Source: Desulfobacterales bacterium (lineage in GTDB: Bacteria > Desulfobacterota > Desulfobacteria > Desulfobacterales > UBA11574). Taken from it: a stretch of DNA of 12,679 nucleotides. The stretch spans positions 1 through 12,679 of the forward strand of contig JAQYVG010000079.1 of the NCBI GenBank assembly GCA_030145595.1. The letters run 5' to 3'. The position numbers and the translations under genes are program-made. Shown here in pieces: positions 1 through 6,931 of this stretch (positions are counted from its first letter, which is position 1; every line of letters begins with the position of its first letter). The notes below the pieces were generated by a model. It was given only the letters and a program-made list of their open reading frames with translations, did no database searches and had not been told where the DNA came from.

Positions 1-1359
1 GAACGCAGGCAATGAGTTTGATTCTGTACCGGTTTGCAGGGTGGGAGGCAAATGATGACCGTGAACCACTCTTTCTTCGCACAACAGGACCGCCCGTTCG
101 ATACAGTTCTCAAGTTCTCTCACATTACCGGGCCAGTGGTATTCCATGAGCATATCAATGGCGGGCGTAGAAAACCGCCGGATGTCTTTATGATTTTCTT
201 TGGCATATTTTTCAAGAAAAAAGTCGGCCAGCAGTAGAATATCTGTTTTGCGTTCTCTTAACGGCGGCATGTAAATGGGAAAAACATTCAGACGGTAATA
301 GAGGTCATCCCTGAAAGATTCCTGCTCCACAGCTTCTTCCAGATTTTTATTGGTGGCGGTAATGATACGAACATCCGTTTTTATGGTCTTGTGCCCCCCG
401 ACACGTTCAAATTCTTTCTCCTGTAATACCCGGAGCAAGTTTGCCTGGAGATCAAGGCCGATGGATCCGATTTCGTCTAAGAAAATGGTTCCTTTGTTGG
501 CAAGCTCAAATTTTCCCAGCTTCTGTTTGATGGCTCCGGTAAAGGCACCTTTTTCATGACCGAACAGCTCACTCTCAATGAGAGTGGCCGGGAGTGCCGC
601 ACAATTAACTTTGACAAAAGGACCTTTTGATCTGGAGCTATTGTAATGTATCGAGTTGGCAACAAGTTCTTTGCCGGTACCACTTTCTCCGCGGACAAGC
701 ACCGTAGCATTACTTTTGGAAACCTGAGAAATCATCTGGTAGACTTCTCTCATTTTGTTACTGTTGCCGATAATATCTGTAATACGGTAGCGATTTTCCA
801 ATTCGCTTCTTAGTCTTTTATTCTCTGCTCTTAAATGCTCCTTTTCCAGGCGGATTGTTTCCAGGTTGATAACATGCCGTGCAACCATGGTAGCAATCAC
901 AGACATAAGCTTTTTACCTTCTTTCAGGGAATAGGATTCATCAAAAGGCTTGTCGACACTAAATGCTCCGATAACCTGGTTGCCCCTTTTTACAGGCACA
1001 CATATAAAAGATAGTTCCTGTTCCAGCCTGGACTTTCTGGAGGCCGTGCGATCAAGAAACAGCGGTTCCGCGCTAATTTTTGGTATGGCGACAGCCTTGC
1101 CGGTCTGGATGACCCGCCCGGTAATGCCTTCACCCAATTTGTATTTTCCCCTTTCCATGGCGGTCCGGGAAAGTCCGTGGGCCACTTCTATACTAATTTC
1201 ATCGCGCAAAGGGTGCAGAATGGTTACGGTACCTCGAACCATGTTCATTGAGCTGGAGAGAATCTCCAGAACCTGGTATAAAGATTTTTTAAGATCCAAA
1301 TGCTCATTCAGCGCTTTGCTGATTTCATAAAGCAGGGTAATATCTTCGATTTTTTTCAT
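1..1359 (-). CDS. NifA-type sigma-54-dependent transcriptional activator (GAF + AAA+), C-terminus outside the window
   Basis: This is an enhancer-binding protein that remodels sigma-54 RNA polymerase holoenzyme using ATP. I translated 453 residues from the ATG at 1359-1357; the frame is still open at base 1. A GAF sensory domain spans about residues 20-165, followed by a charged helical linker at 168-190. The AAA+ domain spans about 195-430, with Walker A GESGTGKE (224-231), the sigma-54-contacting loop GAFTGA (271-276), Walker B TIFLDE (291-296), the FRDDLYYRLN region (349-358) and sensor II GNVRELEN (411-418). All key ATPase residues are present. The Fis-type helix-turn-helix expected next lies beyond the edge. 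A GGAG ribosome site (complement of 1371-1374) sits 11 bases upstream of the start. The GAF-AAA+ layout without a receiver domain fits the NifA subfamily, but nothing here shows that it controls nitrogen fixation. Confidence 0.93.
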   Translation of the reverse strand, partial: MKKIEDITLLYEISKALNEHLDLKKSLYQVLEILSSSMNMVRGTVTILHPLRDEISIEVAHGLSRTAMERGKYKLGEGITGRVIQTGKAVAIPKISAEPLFLDRTASRKSRLEQELSFICVPVKRGNQVIGAFSVDKPFDESYSLKEGKKLMSVIATMVARHVINLETIRLEKEHLRAENKRLRSELENRYRITDIIGNSNKMREVYQMISQVSKSNATVLVRGESGTGKELVANSIHYNSSRSKGPFVKVNCAALPATLIESELFGHEKGAFTGAIKQKLGKFELANKGTIFLDEIGSIGLDLQANLLRVLQEKEFERVGGHKTIKTDVRIITATNKNLEEAVEQESFRDDLYYRLNVFPIYMPPLRERKTDILLLADFFLEKYAKENHKDIRRFSTPAIDMLMEYHWPGNVRELENCIERAVLLCEERVVHGHHLPPTLQTGTESNSLPAF

Positions 1360-1655
1360 GCTGTAAACTTCTCCAGGGTGTTCCTGTTTGTCCGGGTTGG
1401 GATAATAATTGTTGTTTCTATTAGTACCGGACATATAACAAATTTGTAATAAATAGCAATTTTTTATTTCATATCTTCATTGATAAATTCGTGAAAAGTC
1501 GAACTCATCACGTTTTAGATTTAATATCGACTTAAGAAAAGGATGAATATTGCCGAAAAAGATTATACGGTATTAGGTTGCGTGGTTTCATGCTTTAAAT
1601 CAGCTGAACATCTTGCAATTCCTTTTCATATTCAATAAAATCGTGTTACGATTTT
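1360..1655. other. Intergenic region between divergent genes
   Basis: These 296 bases separate the minus-strand regulator from the plus-strand protease operon, so they should hold promoters for both. I see copy 1 of the 38-bp dispersed repeat (1481-1518), the left part of a perfect palindrome (1635-1657), and generally AT-rich sequence. A weak minus-strand sigma-70 candidate for the regulator (TTGCTA, 16 bases, TATATG) reads across about 1460-1433. No protein gene was found. Confidence 0.6.
1481..1518 (+). repeat. 38-bp dispersed hairpin repeat, copy 1
   Basis: This copy matches the one at 9605-9642 at 34 of 38 positions, including the shared tail ATCACGTTTTAG. Its hairpin arms (1484-1492 and 1501-1509) are imperfect, with two mismatches. 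Similarity seems to continue weakly to a CTTAAG a few bases further on in both copies. Unlike copies 2 and 3 it does not follow a stop codon. Confidence 0.75.
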
Positions 1656-1657
1656 AT
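1635..1657. repeat. Perfect 10-bp inverted repeat (ATAAAATCGT / ACGATTTTAT, 3-base loop)
   Basis: Arms at 1635-1644 and 1648-1657 pair perfectly around GTT. The right arm runs into the ATG of the following small ORF (1656-1658). It could be an operator, a leader hairpin that hides the start codon, or the edge of an inserted repeat. No T-run follows, so it does not look like an intrinsic terminator. Confidence 0.7.
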
Positions 1658-1781
1658 GAAACGCGACTATGCCGCTCAGATGGCGAAAGGGAAACGCAGC
1701 TATGCCGCCCAGGCGGGTAAACCTCAACTCTTTGGGCTGCGGCACCGAACTTTCTCCTTAAGAAGGAAGCTATTGCCATGA
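1656..1781 (+). CDS. Small ORF (41 aa) with internal duplication, coupled to the next gene
   Basis: The reading frame from ATG 1656 encodes 41 residues and ends at TGA 1779-1781. That stop overlaps the ATG of the next gene (ATGA), the classic geometry of translational coupling. Residues 2-12 (KRDYAAQMAKG) and 13-23 (KRSYAAQAGKP) are an 11-residue duplication. It is encoded by two imperfect 33-bp units, 1659-1691 and 1692-1724, identical at 23 of 33 positions. The product is very basic, with no signal peptide or recognisable domain. The segment is richer in G+C than its flanks, so it may instead be a dispersed repeat that happens to be open. No clear ribosome site precedes it, because the palindrome occupies that place. 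I do not recognise a function, and whether it is translated is uncertain. Confidence 0.35.
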   Translation: MKRDYAAQMAKGKRSYAAQAGKPQLFGLRHRTFSLRRKLLP

Positions 1782-2983
1782 CCAACAGTGCTGGAAACCG
1801 AGTGCGAATGACTGATGATAAAGCAAAATTACGACCAGACGATATATGGGTAATTTCTAAAGGCAAACTCACGGATATGGATTTAAGCGGCATTTGTGAG
1901 GGGTGTAAAACAGAGACTGTAACCGAATATAGCTTATCTGAATTAGGCCGGTACTTGCTGGATCCTAATCCCATCCAGGTAGAAAAAAAACTGATTGGAT
2001 GCGAGGTCCATTACTACCCGCCATTTTATAAAATTAAAAGAAAGATATTGCCAAAAAAGTTGCATGGGCTGATTAACGATGAGCACATTCCTCCTGATGC
2101 CCTCCTGTCAAATTACGTGACAAATAAAACTCCCATGCATGATAAGGATCTTGAACTGCATTTAAACCGAGTCATGGAATTATTAAGGCCTTATGACCCT
2201 GTAATTAAAAAACTTTTAGATTTAGACCGGAGCAAGGTAGCAGATATTGTAGGGACATGCCAGGATGTTGGCGGCAATCTTTCATATTTAAACATTCAAG
2301 GCAGTATAGATGTAAAAATTGGTTATATGGCTGAATTTATCTATAAAAATGTTGGCGTAATTCTTGAAAAGGCCTATATCTCAGATGGGTTGTTCGAAAT
2401 GAAGGGGTTTGATTTTAAATCTTATGAAGCAGAAAAATCATACAGATTGATTAAGTTTTTAATAAATGGCAAGGCTCAAGCCTGTGTTTTAGGTGTTGAT
2501 GATAAAGTTGAATACCGTATTGAGGATGTTAAACTTTTACATTATCTGCAGTTGTTTGCTCAATTAATTAAAATGAATCCAAAATTAAATAAGTCGCTTA
2601 AGCTGTGCAGGACAGGAAAAGCCGAGCCCATGAAATTGTTTTTTAATCGACAGCTTGGGATCGATTATTCTGAAGCTAACCTTCCCGATATATACAGAAG
2701 AGTCTTTGAGATGCATGATATAGCGCCAAGCAACAAAAGTGTCATCAAACGTGTATTGAATCATTCTCAATTAGGGGTTACATTCAACTATGTTCCTCAA
2801 TCCAGGACCAGTGCAGATAGATTATTTGTCAACTTTTCTGTGATGCATAATTTTAAAGCTCTTGAGCCTATCAAAGATGCTTTGCCTCAAGTGTATTCGG
2901 AAATTAACAAGAGCGCTTCAATAACTGAAGTAGGCAAATTCTATTTGCTAGATTCTTTCAGGGGATACAAAGATGATTCATGA
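1778..2983 (+). CDS. Uncharacterised 401-aa protein, operon partner of the LonB-type protease
   Basis: I do not recognise this family. It is soluble-looking, with no signal peptide or membrane segment. A lone CxxC pair (Cys40, Cys43, context CEGCK) near the N-terminus could form half of a metal site or a redox pair. The rest alternates basic stretches such as FYKIKRKILPKK (83-94) with helical, leucine-rich segments. The start at ATG 1778 is supported by the purine-rich AAGAAGGAAG (1760-1769), 8 bases upstream. A second ATG ten codons later has no better site. The 3' end overlaps the protease gene by 11 bases, so the two are almost certainly co-translated. Adaptor, substrate or regulator of the protease are all possible inferences. 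It looks more AT-rich than the protease gene, which may hint at separate origins. Confidence 0.85.
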   Translation: MTNSAGNRVRMTDDKAKLRPDDIWVISKGKLTDMDLSGICEGCKTETVTEYSLSELGRYLLDPNPIQVEKKLIGCEVHYYPPFYKIKRKILPKKLHGLINDEHIPPDALLSNYVTNKTPMHDKDLELHLNRVMELLRPYDPVIKKLLDLDRSKVADIVGTCQDVGGNLSYLNIQGSIDVKIGYMAEFIYKNVGVILEKAYISDGLFEMKGFDFKSYEAEKSYRLIKFLINGKAQACVLGVDDKVEYRIEDVKLLHYLQLFAQLIKMNPKLNKSLKLCRTGKAEPMKLFFNRQLGIDYSEANLPDIYRRVFEMHDIAPSNKSVIKRVLNHSQLGVTFNYVPQSRTSADRLFVNFSVMHNFKALEPIKDALPQVYSEINKSASITEVGKFYLLDSFRGYKDDS

Positions 2984-5246
2984 TTATCAAGAGAATGACT
3001 ATGTCTGGATACAGGAACTGATGCAGTATCCTCACACTTTAGATAATCAACTGGAATTTTTTGAAGATACGTCCCAGATCCAAGTTCCCAAAGATCCGAT
3101 AGAACAAGTTGTTTTCCAGGATAAAGCCAAAGCTGCCATCAGGAAGATTGCGCAGAACAAGGGGCACATCCTCATGGTGGGCCGGCCGGGGACCGGCAAG
3201 TCAATGCTTGCTAATATGTTTAATGAGGTTCTTGACAAGTCCTTAGGGGATTATTTGAGGTCGAAAGAAGCAATTGTAGCCTATCCGGGGAAGGATAAAA
3301 ACAACATACGAATTGCCTATGAAGATCCTGAAAAGATCGAGGACCGCATCCAGGAACTCAATAGCGCGATAGAATCTGCTGAAAATAGTGTCGACAAATT
3401 CAGTCTTGCAGATCAGATAAATTCAGTAAGGAAAGTAAAAAATGGCCTGCTCCTGGCAACAGGTGTCAGTGCGATTGCGGGCTTTTTCTTCCCTGTAGCA
3501 TTTATTGCCACGGGACTTACCGGTATCGGTTCAATCTTCATGTACATGCAGGAGAATAATCACAAGGTTCAGGAGAAAATACAAAGAGAGTCCCTTGCCG
3601 TTAAAAAGAATGCCGTCAAACATCTATTTGATATGGTACCGGAAGTTCTTTATGACCCCGACAAGGATAAGGAACTGATGGCCAGGGTATCTGAACCTGA
3701 TTCCAGGAATATGAAGGGGGGATTCAGGCATGACCCGTATCAGTCCGGCAACCTTCATACGCCTCCCCATAAGCGGGCGTATTTAGGCGCCCATGCCAAA
3801 GCTCCGATTATTTACATTGATGAGCTAAAAACGCTGGTCAAGGTGGGCTACATGTCGGACCTTTTAGAGATAATGCAGAACAAGAAGTTTATTCTTGAAG
3901 GTGGCAGGAATTCAGGGAGCGGTGCGGCAGACCGATCAGAAAATCATTTAAAGGCAGATAATATTATCGTGGCATGTTGCAACCACGATACTTTGGGATT
4001 TCTCCAGCAGGAAGGAGACGGCGCTTTTCTTAGCAGAATAGAGGATAAAGGAGAAATTATCCAACTGGAAAGTGCGGTCCCGGAATCACCTGAGAATATC
4101 ATACAGGTTGCTCAGTATGTTAAGCAGGAGATACTTAACCTTGGAAGAGAATTCCAGGACGTCTGGCAAGAGGTTATAGAAAAGGAAGGCTATGAGGGTG
4201 TTAGGAAAAGAAGTGAGCACATATTCGGCAAACCTCTCCCTGACGGTTATAAGCTGCAGGAACGAGATTTTTCCAGAGGCGCTGTTTTGGAAATCATTAA
4301 AGAACTTCGATGCCGCAGCTCAGATAGGAAATTGAGCAGTATGTTAAGACCGATAAACGGTATCATCAAGACGGCTGAGTTTGAGGCCATTATCGACAAT
4401 GCACAACTCGTCCGATCAGAACATGTCAGACGCGCTCTGGGCAAGCATATAAGTCTTGAAGGAACTCTTTCCAAAGAGATTGTCAAACATAAGAAAGATC
4501 TAAAGAAATATATCGGCGCCTTGACCGACTCCATCGGCTACGTCGTCGGTCTGGCAGTATTTCATTCACAATCGAGCGGCCAGATGTTCGGCTTACCCCT
4601 GCCGATTCATTGTCAAATTACTGCCGGAGGGGCAGATGCAGTTATTGCGCCCGGCAAGATCGGTGATATTGCCAGAGCTGCCGCTCAAAATGTAAGAGCA
4701 TCAATCAAACATGTATTAAAGAAAATCGGGGCACCTTATGTGGGTTATGAGATGCATGTTGAATATATTCAGGCGCATGACGGCGTAGAAGGTGATAGCG
4801 CTTCCATTGCAATGGATATTGCCCTGATTTCTGATTATGTTAAGCAGCCGGTCAATCAGAAATACGGAGTTACCGGATCCTTAACGGGTGATATTATCCT
4901 TGCAGTCGGCGGGGTTACCGAAAAACTCAGATCCATCATGGATCCTGCTGTCGGCATGGAGGGTGCCTGCGTTCCCTGGCAGAACAAGCATGACATTGAA
5001 CCCTTGCTGATAAACGCAGAATATGAATATATACAAAAAGATGAAGTCCCCGGAATCAGGATTTACAGAAGCCAGGAGCGAGAAGATCCTTTTGACATAT
5101 ACTTTTGTAAGACAAAATATAATGCTTATAAGATCTTAATGGGTCTGGATAAAGGCGAAGTTGAAAATCGAATGGCCCAGAGAAGCCGGAAAGATTTAAA
5201 TTTGATCCGGAACATTAAGGATGCTTCACCAGATAAGACAGATTAA
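2973..5246 (+). CDS. LonB-type membrane-anchored ATP-dependent Lon protease (S16 family)
   Basis: This AAA+ protease unfolds and degrades proteins and is probably anchored in the inner membrane. The 757-residue product has Walker A GRPGTGKS (70-77) and Walker B PIIYIDE (278-284). An arginine-finger-like Arg355 lies in FLSRIED. Between the Walker motifs lies an insert of about 200 residues. It carries a charged helix (118-150) and a hydrophobic double segment at about 158-191 (GLLLATG...GSIFMYM), read as two membrane helices. This placement of membrane helices is the hallmark of archaeal LonB, not of bacterial LonA. The C-terminal protease domain has the catalytic Ser609 in EGDSAS and Lys651 in GGVTEKL. 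Their 42-residue spacing is normal for Lon dyads. There is no LonA N-terminal substrate domain. About 90 residues follow the dyad lysine. The gene overlaps the upstream unknown gene by 11 bases. Catalytic residues look intact. Confidence 0.94.
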   Translation: MIHDYQENDYVWIQELMQYPHTLDNQLEFFEDTSQIQVPKDPIEQVVFQDKAKAAIRKIAQNKGHILMVGRPGTGKSMLANMFNEVLDKSLGDYLRSKEAIVAYPGKDKNNIRIAYEDPEKIEDRIQELNSAIESAENSVDKFSLADQINSVRKVKNGLLLATGVSAIAGFFFPVAFIATGLTGIGSIFMYMQENNHKVQEKIQRESLAVKKNAVKHLFDMVPEVLYDPDKDKELMARVSEPDSRNMKGGFRHDPYQSGNLHTPPHKRAYLGAHAKAPIIYIDELKTLVKVGYMSDLLEIMQNKKFILEGGRNSGSGAADRSENHLKADNIIVACCNHDTLGFLQQEGDGAFLSRIEDKGEIIQLESAVPESPENIIQVAQYVKQEILNLGREFQDVWQEVIEKEGYEGVRKRSEHIFGKPLPDGYKLQERDFSRGAVLEIIKELRCRSSDRKLSSMLRPINGIIKTAEFEAIIDNAQLVRSEHVRRALGKHISLEGTLSKEIVKHKKDLKKYIGALTDSIGYVVGLAVFHSQSSGQMFGLPLPIHCQITAGGADAVIAPGKIGDIARAAAQNVRASIKHVLKKIGAPYVGYEMHVEYIQAHDGVEGDSASIAMDIALISDYVKQPVNQKYGVTGSLTGDIILAVGGVTEKLRSIMDPAVGMEGACVPWQNKHDIEPLLINAEYEYIQKDEVPGIRIYRSQEREDPFDIYFCKTKYNAYKILMGLDKGEVENRMAQRSRKDLNLIRNIKDASPDKTD

Positions 5247-5269
5247 AAACGGAAATTCTTATTCAATTT

Positions 5270-5539
5270 TCAAAGGCCTCTAAGCTTTACCAGAGTAGCC
5301 CCCCACCCGCCGGCTTCAGACGGTGCGTCTTTGAAAGATAATACCATGGGATTTTTTTTTAAAAGTTCCTGAACTCTTTTTTTAAGTATGCCTTTTCCCT
5401 TGCCGTGAATGACTCTTACAGAGTAGATTTGTTTTTCAATACAGGCGGCAAAGTAATCATCAAAAAGATTCGGAATTTCTTTGGGTTGAAAGGTGTGCAG
5501 ATCCAGGATGTCTTCTATGGGCATTTTTATCGGTTTCAT
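5270..5539 (-). CDS. Smr-domain protein (putative nuclease, stand-alone)
   Basis: The 89-residue protein consists almost entirely of an Smr domain, the fold found at the C-terminus of MutS2 and in small stand-alone proteins. Family motifs are visible: DLHTF (13-17), IHGKGKG (44-50) and GGWGATLV (77-84). Smr domains bind or cleave branched nucleic acid or mRNA; which applies here cannot be read from the sequence. The start at 5539 follows an AGGG element about 8 bases upstream on the minus strand. The gene is convergent with the protease gene, with only 23 bases between their stop codons and no evident terminator. Its upstream region is occupied by a repeat element, so its promoter must lie within or beyond it. 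Confidence 0.9.
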   Translation of the reverse strand: MKPIKMPIEDILDLHTFQPKEIPNLFDDYFAACIEKQIYSVRVIHGKGKGILKKRVQELLKKNPMVLSFKDAPSEAGGWGATLVKLRGL

Positions 5540-5608
5540 GATATGATCCCTAATTGTAACAGCTCAGCCACTAAGGCACAAAGGCACAAAGAAAGAGGAA
5601 AAAAAGAC

Positions 5609-5656
5609 CGCTATGCTTGAAGAGCGCTATGCTTTAGGATCGCTTCGCTTGAGAGG
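5609..5656 (+). repeat. Three tandem 16-bp units (left array)
   Basis: The units are CGCTATGCTTGAAGAG (5609-5624), CGCTATGCTTTAGGAT (5625-5640) and CGCTTCGCTTGAGAGG (5641-5656). They follow one another without spacers. The right array repeats the pattern in inverted orientation. Confidence 0.75.
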
Positions 5657-5679
5657 GAAAAAGTCTTTTTATCAATACC

Positions 5680-5732
5680 CCTCAAGGCCGCCAGGCCGCT
5701 CCTCAAACGAAGTGCTCCTCAAGCGTAGCACT
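5680..5732 (-). repeat. Three inverted repeat units (right array)
   Basis: Read on the minus strand the units are AGTGCTACGCTTGAGG (5732-5717), AGCACTTCGTTTGAGG (5716-5701) and a 21-base variant ending CTTGAGG (5700-5680). They mirror the left array, so both arms can fold back on each other. Confidence 0.7.
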
Positions 5733-5832
5733 CTAATGACAAGTGAAAAATGACTTTTACGTATAATAATCTTAGAGGCTTGTTGTCTTGGTGGCTGAAC
5801 TATTACCCTTAATTGAGCTAAAAATCAATTAG

Positions 5833-6447
5833 ATGTTTAACATGTTGAAATTTATAGCACTTTCTTTTTTTGCATACCTGCTTGGTTCTATCCCTTGGGG
5901 CCTTGTTTTGACCCGCATCTTTACTTCCGTCGATATCCGGCGGCACGGCAGCGGAAACATCGGTGCCACCAATGTAAAACGCCTGGCCGGTCCGGCATTA
6001 GGTGCACTGACCTTTGCGCTGGACGTGCTGAAAGGCGCTATTCCGGTTTGGCTTGCTTTGAACCTGACAGGTCCTGGTGATGTTCGGGGTGAAATCTACG
6101 TTGCGGTTGTCGCTTTTTGCGCTTTTGCCGGACACCTTTATCCGGTTTATTTAAAATTCAAAGACGGTGGAAAAGGGGTTGCAACCGCCGCCGGCTGCTT
6201 TTTTATAATTTCACCCGCAGCAGGCATTGTCGCCATACTGGTCTTTATCATGTTTGTCTGCTGGGTTGATCGAGTCTCCGCAGGGTCACTCGCCGCCGCG
6301 GCCGTCCTGCCGATTGCTGTTTGGGAGTCCTCCCACTCCACGACCTTCACCGTATGTGCCGTGGCAACAACGATATTTATCTATATTCGTCACAAGGATA
6401 ATATCAAACGGCTTTTAGAGGGAACCGAGCCGACAATATCAAACTAG
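5833..6447 (+). CDS. plsY: Acyl-phosphate:glycerol-3-phosphate acyltransferase PlsY
   Basis: PlsY transfers the acyl group from acyl-phosphate to the sn-1 position of glycerol-3-phosphate, making lysophosphatidate in the inner membrane. This is the first committed step of phospholipid synthesis in most bacteria. The 204-residue length is typical. All three signature motifs are seen: SGNIGATNVKR (40-50), FKDGGKGVAT (109-118, after GHLYP) and RHKDNIKRLLEG (186-197). Several hydrophobic helices lie between them, the first at about 6-28. The start could be ATG 5833 or the ATG three codons later; neither has a strong ribosome site, and I took the longer form. The gene stands alone. It is flanked by a hairpin element upstream and by a MITE-like element whose first base coincides with the last base of its TAG stop. 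Confidence 0.96.
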   Translation: MFNMLKFIALSFFAYLLGSIPWGLVLTRIFTSVDIRRHGSGNIGATNVKRLAGPALGALTFALDVLKGAIPVWLALNLTGPGDVRGEIYVAVVAFCAFAGHLYPVYLKFKDGGKGVATAAGCFFIISPAAGIVAILVFIMFVCWVDRVSAGSLAAAAVLPIAVWESSHSTTFTVCAVATTIFIYIRHKDNIKRLLEGTEPTISN

Positions 6448-6610
6448 TGTCCATCCATAAATAGTCTTTTTGCCCAATCTCTGCGTTATGCTCAAAAAAT
6501 AATCCTCGGAATATCAACTATATGCGTGCCTGTCCCGTGCTCTATTCGGGGTGGTTATTTTTTTCGCATGCCTTGATCTTGAACAAAAATCCTCATTTAT
6601 GGATGGACAC
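6447..6610. mobile_element. 164-bp MITE-like element, copy 1 (perfect 16-bp terminal inverted repeats)
   Basis: The ends GTGTCCATCCATAAAT (6447-6462) and its exact reverse complement (6595-6610) bound the element. Inside, GCTCAAAAAATAATCCTCGG (6490-6509) and the T-rich stretch near 6553-6573 form an imperfect inner inverted repeat, so the whole can fold as one long hairpin. There is no coding capacity for a transposase. A partial second copy lies at 11643-11880. I could not identify a target-site duplication with confidence. Its hairpin could act as a terminator-like structure for plsY. Confidence 0.85.
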
Positions 6611-6800
6611 GAATTGATTTGGTTCATTTGTGAACATTGAGTGATAGAGGCGCAATCTGAATTGTGAAATAATTTTAAACCAATGCTGGCGATATGTAAC
6701 GAGTATCACACCTGAGCAGACCCTCATCTTCAGGCTTGGCTTGAAACCGATGGATGCGTTTAGTTGTCGGTGCAGCTTCCATAAATGCCGATATAAGGTC

Positions 6801-6828
6801 TTAAGTTTCCTGCTAATAGTGCCGATAA
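6801..6828 (+). promoter_or_regulatory. Sigma-28 (FliA)-like promoter
   Basis: TTAAGTTT (6801-6808) and GCCGATAA (6821-6828) are separated by 12 bases. The established enterobacterial sigma-28 consensus is TAAAGTTT, 11 bases, GCCGATAA. The -10 element is exact, the -35 differs at two positions, and the spacer is one base long. It would start transcripts near 6835, about 97 bases before the cyclase-like gene. The nearby csrA-fliW pair makes flagellar-type control plausible. Confidence 0.5.
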
Positions 6829-6838
6829 TATAAATTAT

Positions 6839-6868
6839 GGATCATCTCCAAAAGGGTTGGAGTGATCC
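6839..6868 (+). promoter_or_regulatory. Leader hairpin with GGA motifs
   Basis: GGATCATCTCCAA pairs with TTGGAGTGATCC with a single bulge, around a short purine-rich loop. It lies just after the predicted sigma-28 start site. No T-run follows, so termination is unlikely. GGA occurs at 6839-6841 and 6860-6862. Confidence 0.6.
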
Positions 6869-6869
6869 T

Positions 6870-6896
6870 AAGGATTCAAGGATTCAAGGGTTCAAG
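6870..6896 (+). repeat. Tandem 8-bp repeat (AAGGATTC, 3.4 copies)
   Basis: The units are AAGGATTC (6870-6877), AAGGATTC (6878-6885), AAGGGTTC (6886-6893) and a partial AAG. They end 35 bases before the cyclase-like start codon, in its presumed leader. Such arrays can change copy number by slippage. The CAAGGAT core also resembles the known CsrA-binding sequence. Confidence 0.8.
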
Positions 6897-6931
6897 TGTA
6901 ATGCTTAAAAATTATTAATGAATTAGGTCCA

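Larger units (their letters stand above)
5556..5806. mobile_element. MITE-like hairpin element with 28-bp imperfect terminal inverted repeats
   Basis: The ends 5556-5583 and 5779-5806 are inverted copies, 22 of 28 positions matching, with core TCAGCCAC. The interior carries two inverted arrays of about 16-bp units flanking an A/T-rich centre. No transposase-sized frame is present, so it is non-autonomous. It fills the gap between the smr and plsY genes, which diverge from it, so their promoters probably lie inside the element. Confidence 0.7.
6611..6931. other. Upstream region of the cyclase-like gene
   Basis: These 321 bases have no convincing protein gene. The first 190 bases show nothing I can name. 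The last 130 hold a sigma-28-like promoter, a hairpin and a tandem 8-bp repeat, annotated separately. Confidence 0.6.

Noticed and set aside
950..1330. Plus-strand 126-codon frame opposite the regulator
   Set aside because: It is antisense to a complete, motif-bearing GAF/AAA+ coding sequence and shows no domain of its own.
1389..1433. 7-bp inverted pair TGTCCGG / CCGGACA upstream of the regulator gene, a possible operator
   Set aside because: The arms are short and 31 bases apart, and such pairs are expected by chance in this length. No second example supports it.
5247..5269. Bidirectional terminator between the convergent protease and smr genes
   Set aside because: The 23-base gap has no stable stem followed by a T-run on either strand.
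5609..5732. CRISPR array
   Set aside because: The units are contiguous, only 16 bp, have no unique spacers, and the two groups are inverted relative to each other.
6700..6780. Riboswitch-like leader, such as cyclic-di-GMP type, before the cyclase gene
   Set aside because: I could not find the conserved core or pairing pattern of any riboswitch class I know.
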